A DNA stretch of 64,000 nt from the NCBI GenBank assembly GCA_015680685.1, contig MNCI01026937.1:655793-719792 (forward strand). The letters are read 5' to 3'. The DNA is from Gnetum montanum. Lineage: Eukaryota; Streptophyta; Gnetopsida; Gnetales; Gnetaceae. Positions 60,260 to 64,000 of this stretch are shown here, in pieces. The first letter of the stretch is position 1; each line of letters opens with the position of its first letter. A program made the position numbers and the translations under genes. Below the pieces are notes generated by a model. The model was not told the DNA's origin, searched no databases, and worked only from the letters and a program-made list of their open reading frames with translations.

Positions 60260-61475
60260 TTGACGTTTAGAGGGCTTACCCGAAAGACGTCGACAAAGAA
60301 TACAAAACACCGGATGGGTAAAAGTACCAACAACGTTCATCAATGGTTACTCAGGTGTTGCCCTATCAAAACAGAAGTGTAGAAATGAGGAAAATAAGAG
60401 ATAAAATGGTATGGGAGGAAATTCTTATAGAGGTAAGAGGAAAGAGGTTCAGGTAAGACTCAAGTGAGGTTCGGGGAAGGCTTGAATGAGGTTCAGGGAA
60501 GACACAAATGTGTGAGTATAGTTTTTCACGCATAAGCACTTAGGCGTTCTCCTGCGATTGTGTTTGCATGGAGTTATGCTGTCATTTTGTAGATAAAGGG
60601 GCTTGCATAAATGAATAGTGTTACGTCTGCATAGCCTGGATGAGTTGTGTTTCATCCATTTTGCCGACCCCCAAATTTTTTTTTGGCATCCACTAGGCGA
60701 GTTGCGTTACGCTGGTTTATGGACTTGATTGTAATATAGATGCGGAAAGCGTATGCTGCATATTCACATTTTTTGTAAGGGAAACAGATGGTGGAGATGT
60801 AGGGAAGTAAGAGATAGAGGTAGGATTATGAGGAAAACATGGATGCACTCCTGAGTGGACAGGCTAACCTAAGCAACCATCTCAAAACACTGTTTGTATT
60901 TCACTGCTCAGATGAACGCACTTTTGAACGGCATCCTTATAGCAAGTAACCTACAACCAAAGGAGAGAACAGAGGACACCATTGCTTGGTCGAATCACCG
61001 GAGAGGTTGTTGAAACAAGTACCATTTGGGGCAAGACAAAGTGAGCAAGCCATGAAGGAGGAACCATAGTAAGAGGCCAGGGTCTTCATATGTTGACGCT
61101 CGGCCCAGCATATCGCCGCCAAAGAATATCAGACTCATCGCACCCGACTAGTTATGCAAAGTACCAGCTAGGTGAATCTATGAAGCCAGAGCCTGATAGT
61201 GATGATGAGCGGGGATCTCCAAGGTTGTGGTTGATGAGAACTCCTTTAGGGCTTCGGGCGACAAAACTAAACTCTCAGAGGTTCCACCGCTGAAGTGGGT
61301 GCAGTGACAGCATCTCCAAGGGGTCAGTAGTATGCCTTTTAGTACATCTGAGGAATCAGCAGAATTCCTGTGAGGTAGCAATGCTGGGACTATCCCAACA
61401 TCCCACCCCATTTGTTTTGTAGCCGCATAGAGACAATTATGCTCGCTTGGTTCACATGTTGGTAGTCTGTAGGTC
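60260..61475 (-). other. 3' untranslated region of the Tat element
   Basis: No conserved protein motif. Short tandem GAGGTTC(A/G)GG(G/T)AAG repeats lie at about 60440-60505. Short open frames (60937-61122, 61178-61411) show nothing recognisable. Confidence 0.5.
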
Positions 61476-62023
61476 CTAGTTTTAAGTCCTGGTAGACTAT
61501 CGTTGCTAGTTTTAAGTCCCAGCAGACCATGGTCCCAGTTGAAAGTCTAGGCAGACTGAAAAGTGCTAGTTTTACGTCGTAGCGGATGGTGGTAGAGCTG
61601 ATTTATGGTCTCAGCAGACTGTGCTGTGGATGTCAGTTTCATGTCATGACCGAGGGACAGATCTGTGTTGGTTTCACGTCTCAGTAGACGAATACTTACC
61701 TGTGCCAGTTTTATGTCATGGCAGACAGCCAGTGCCAGTTTAGCGTCATGGCGGACACGTGCAGGAAATGCCAGTTTTACGTCTTGGCGGACCTGTACAA
61801 CACTGCCAGTTTTACGTTGTAGTGGACTGTTGCAACTTGCCAGTTTTACATCATGTCAGACGATCGTTACCAATTTAGCATCATGGCAGATGCATGCAAA
61901 AAGTACCAGTTTTACGTCATAGCAGACGATTATTGCCAGTTTAGCGTCCTGGCAAACACGTGAGAGGAATGCTAGTTTAGCGTCATAGCTGACAGTTGTT
62001 GCCAGTTTAGCGTCGTAGCAGAT
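61476..62023. repeat. 17-copy hairpin/TGACG repeat array
   Basis: Units of about 24 bp start at 61476, 61504, 61533, 61564, 61596, 61631, 61666, 61703, 61733, 61769, 61804, 61838, 61868, 61904, 61934, 61970 and 62000. The consensus is TGCCA, then GTTTTACGTCA, then TGGCA and GAC. The ends TGCCA/TGGCA can pair. The minus (element) strand of each good copy has TGACGT. In the right half, spacing alternates 30 and 36 bp, giving a 66-bp dimer. Copies on the left are more decayed. Confidence 0.9.
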
Positions 62024-62061
62024 GATTGTTTCCATGCCTGATGTTAACATTGGATATGCAG

Positions 62062-63204
62062 CTAAATGTAGTACGGCTTCAGATATATATGATTCACGAG
62101 ATTCGGTAACTCGTTGCCGTTGATATCTACTAGCTTGAATGCATCGTTTCCATACATATTAGCTACCAAGAAAGGGTCCTCCCTGTTTGCAGAGAACTTG
62201 CCTACTGGTTCACGAACGGCCTTGAGAACCAAATATCCCTTCTTGATCGGACGTGGTTGAAGGTTATGACGATGCTTCTGCCTCTACTTATCTTGATACT
62301 TTTCGATGGTATCAAGCATCTGTATTCGCTTCTCCTCTACTGAATCCAAATCCATGATCCAAGACTCGGTGTGTTGAGCCTCATTTATAATCGTGGAGAG
62401 GACCATTCGTAGAGAAGGAACTTGTAATTCGAGGGGCAGCACTGCCTTGGATCTATAGACTAGGCTATAGGGCGTACTGTCTGTAGCTATTCTGCATGTG
62501 GTATGATACACCCATAGCACATAAAGGATCTTTTCATGCCACTGTCTCTTGTTGCTGTTGAGCATTTTCTTAAGTAAGTTGATAATGACTTTGTTTGTTG
62601 CTTCAGCTTGACCATTCGCCTGCGGGTAATAAGGCGAGGAAAAAGATTGTTTGATACGAAGTTTGTCACAAAAGGATTTGGTTTCCAGACTGCTAAATTG
62701 TGGTCCATTGTCGATCACGATAGTCATCAGGAGGCCAAATCTAGTTACAATGTTGTCTAGAATGAAATAACAGATCTGTTGAGACGTAATCTTTCACAAA
62801 GGGATGGCTTCCACCCACTTTGAGAAGTACTCAGTGGTTGTGATTATGAAGCTATGACTTGCGGAAGATTTTGGTGTGATAGGCCTTATAATGTCTAATC
62901 CCCATCGTTGAAAGGGCCATGTTATCTGAGTCATGTGTAATTCTGTAGGCGACACATGTATAAGGTTTGCGTAACGCTGACACGTGTTGCACGTTTTAAC
63001 CTTTGTAAGACAATCGTTTTCCATGTACGACCAATAATACCCGAAGTGACAGATTTTAGAGGCCATGGCCCATGGTGCTACGTGTCCTCCGCANTAGATT
63101 TTAGAGGCCATGGCCCATGGTGCTACGTGTCCTCCGCATAATCCTTCATGAACCTTGCCAACTATATGTTGTGCTTGTTCTTTGTTAATGCAAGTAAGCA
63201 GCAC
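62062..63204 (-). pseudogene. Tat-element integrase (end of pol)
   Basis: Integrase of a Tat-lineage Ty3/gypsy element. Order on minus: linker DGVLLTCINKEQAQHIVGKV; HHCC zinc region HEGLCGGH...CNTCQRYA; core WGLDIIRPI (first Asp); VIDNGPQFSS (second Asp, family TDNG.QF); QANGQAEATNK (catalytic Glu). The C-terminal part, KKGYLVLKAV to NHIYLKPYYI, ends at the stop 62062-62064. Only two stops interrupt the frame, at 62794-62796 (TGA after EAIPL) and 62284-62286 (TAG after KYQDK). A 45-bp in-frame duplication containing an N (63051-63138) repeats CGGHVAPWAMASKI. No frameshift is seen, so this copy is much younger than D, E or F. Confidence 0.9.
63051..63138. repeat. 43-bp perfect direct repeat around the only N
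   Basis: 63051-63093 and 63096-63138 are identical (AGATTTTAGAGGCCATGGCC onward), separated by N-T at 63094-63095. The 45-bp step keeps the integrase frame. Confidence 0.97.
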
Positions 63205-64000
63205 TCCATCAAAAGAGCGTTTACAAAGAGTACTATCTCCTATAATGACGTACTGCCTAGCTCACTTGCGGATTGCATCCTTTTACGCACGTGTTAGTTC
63301 ATGCAGTGATTCGCCATGCAAGAGGTAAGTTTTAATGTTATCGTACCACTCTAGCATTCTATCCTCGAGTAGTGAAGATATTCACGCCACCTGAATGATA
63401 GGACTTGTACAATTTGTTATTCAGGTGGGACAAGTGTCGAATAGGTGTGATGGCATGTTTAAAGCTAATGTAGCCAGTGCATCGGCTAGTGTGTTGTCGT
63501 TTCGGGGCATGTGTTGGGCATCAATCGTTGTGAACTACTTCAGAAGATCTTTAGCCATATCGCAGTAGGGCTGTAAATGTACAGCCTTGCAAGCGTAGAC
63601 TCCTGTGATTTGATTTATAACAAGCATCGAATTGCCCCTAATCGCCAGGTGTTGAACATCAAGCTCTTTGGCTATTAATAATCCCCTAAGGAGTCCCTCG
63701 TACTCTGCCACGTTGTTCGTACAGGGAAAGGTCAAGCGGTAAGCGTGAAGACGTACATCCTCAGGTGAAAGAGAAATGACTGTGGCAGCACTGCTGCCTC
63801 TAGCAGTTGAAGCTCCATCAAAATATAGCATTGCTTCGGGGCCTGTTAAAACAGGGCTTAAACTATGTACATGCTCATCTAGAAATTTAGGCTCTATGGT
63901 TGCTTGACTGTCAATAGGCGATGTTATTAGTTGGTCAGCTATCGCTTGGCCTTTCGTAGAAGATTGACCAATATAATGCAGATCGAATTCTGCCATGATA
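63205..64000 (-). pseudogene. Tat-element second (archaeal-type) RNase H and linker, partial
   Basis: The minus frame from 63996 to 63535 reads MLYFDGASTARGSSAATVIS (first catalytic Asp in FDGAS), RLTFPCTNNVAEYEGLLRGL (Glu in AEYE), then LAIRGNSMLVINQITGVYAC. In the family the third block is GDS.L(V/I); here GNS replaces the catalytic Asp with Asn. This archaeal-type RNase H beside the gypsy one is the mark of the Tat lineage. The linker to integrase (63205-63534) has stops and only partly readable frame. RT lies beyond the right edge. Confidence 0.87.

Noticed and set aside
61476-62023. CRISPR-like look (short repeats with spacers)
   Set aside because: Repeats vary between copies, spacers are only 6-12 bp and partly similar, the surrounding element is a plant Tat retrotransposon, and no cas genes exist. 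It is a 3' UTR tandem array.

Overview
The window reads as nuclear DNA of a land plant with a large, transposon-rich genome. The evidence is stacked Ty3/gypsy elements of the Athila and Tat lineages, a Ty1/copia relic, two LINE relics, hAT, MULE and PIF1-helicase relics, a fold-back MITE, and a broken fragment of a plant HAK/KUP potassium transporter. The sequence is AT-rich and heavily decayed. A gymnosperm or another slow-deleting, giant-genome plant would fit, but that is inference. I found no intact host gene, rRNA, tRNA or CRISPR array.

Layout. 1-3.4 kb: the 3' part of a plus-strand Athila-like element (accessory ORF3 plus an LTR remnant), after a 45-bp LTR tip at the window edge. 3.4-8.5 kb: GC-richer unassigned stretches, a minus-strand hAT relic and the HAK/KUP pseudogene. 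9.2-10.7 kb: a PIF1-like helicase relic with an internal 31-bp triplication, then a 355-bp hairpin MITE sitting in a TA microsatellite. 12.0-18.8 kb: two unassigned gene-like islands flanking a LINE that is split by a solo LTR (13822-14686, target duplication ATCCT). 19.5-21.8 kb: a second LINE relic with tandem repeats.

22254-40068 is one very large nested minus-strand element, here called D. Its two LTRs (22259-23140 and 39196-40063) share the target duplication CTCAT. It carries gag, protease, RT, RNase H, integrase and a long post-pol ORF3. A gag-pro-only element (B, 23876-27725, duplication CAAAG) and a solo LTR (29760-30639) are inserted in ORF3. 42.1-44.3 kb is a copia relic and 44.3-46.3 kb a MULE transposase relic, followed by an unidentified decayed frame.

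48383-58709 is another nest. Element F's 5' LTR is split by element E (48726-57884, duplication GGTAA), a gag+ORF3 derivative without recognisable pol. F's gag is then cut by a Tat-lineage element whose 3' LTR is 58710-60245. Its pol (integrase and a second, archaeal-type RNase H) runs off the right edge. That Tat element is the youngest-looking resident. It keeps many CpGs and carries two unusual arrays: about 22 TACGC/GCGTA sites in U3, and a 17-copy hairpin/TGACG repeat just downstream of pol.

The Athila-like copies A, B, D, E, F and the solo LTRs appear to be one superfamily. Their LTRs are about 0.8-0.88 kb with TGATGA...TCATCA ends, 5-bp target duplications and, where the internal side is present, a primer-binding site resembling the tRNA-Asp complement. 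The three ORF3 copies share a domain order (N-terminal folded region, then long coiled coil) and are the most system-like and least familiar content here.
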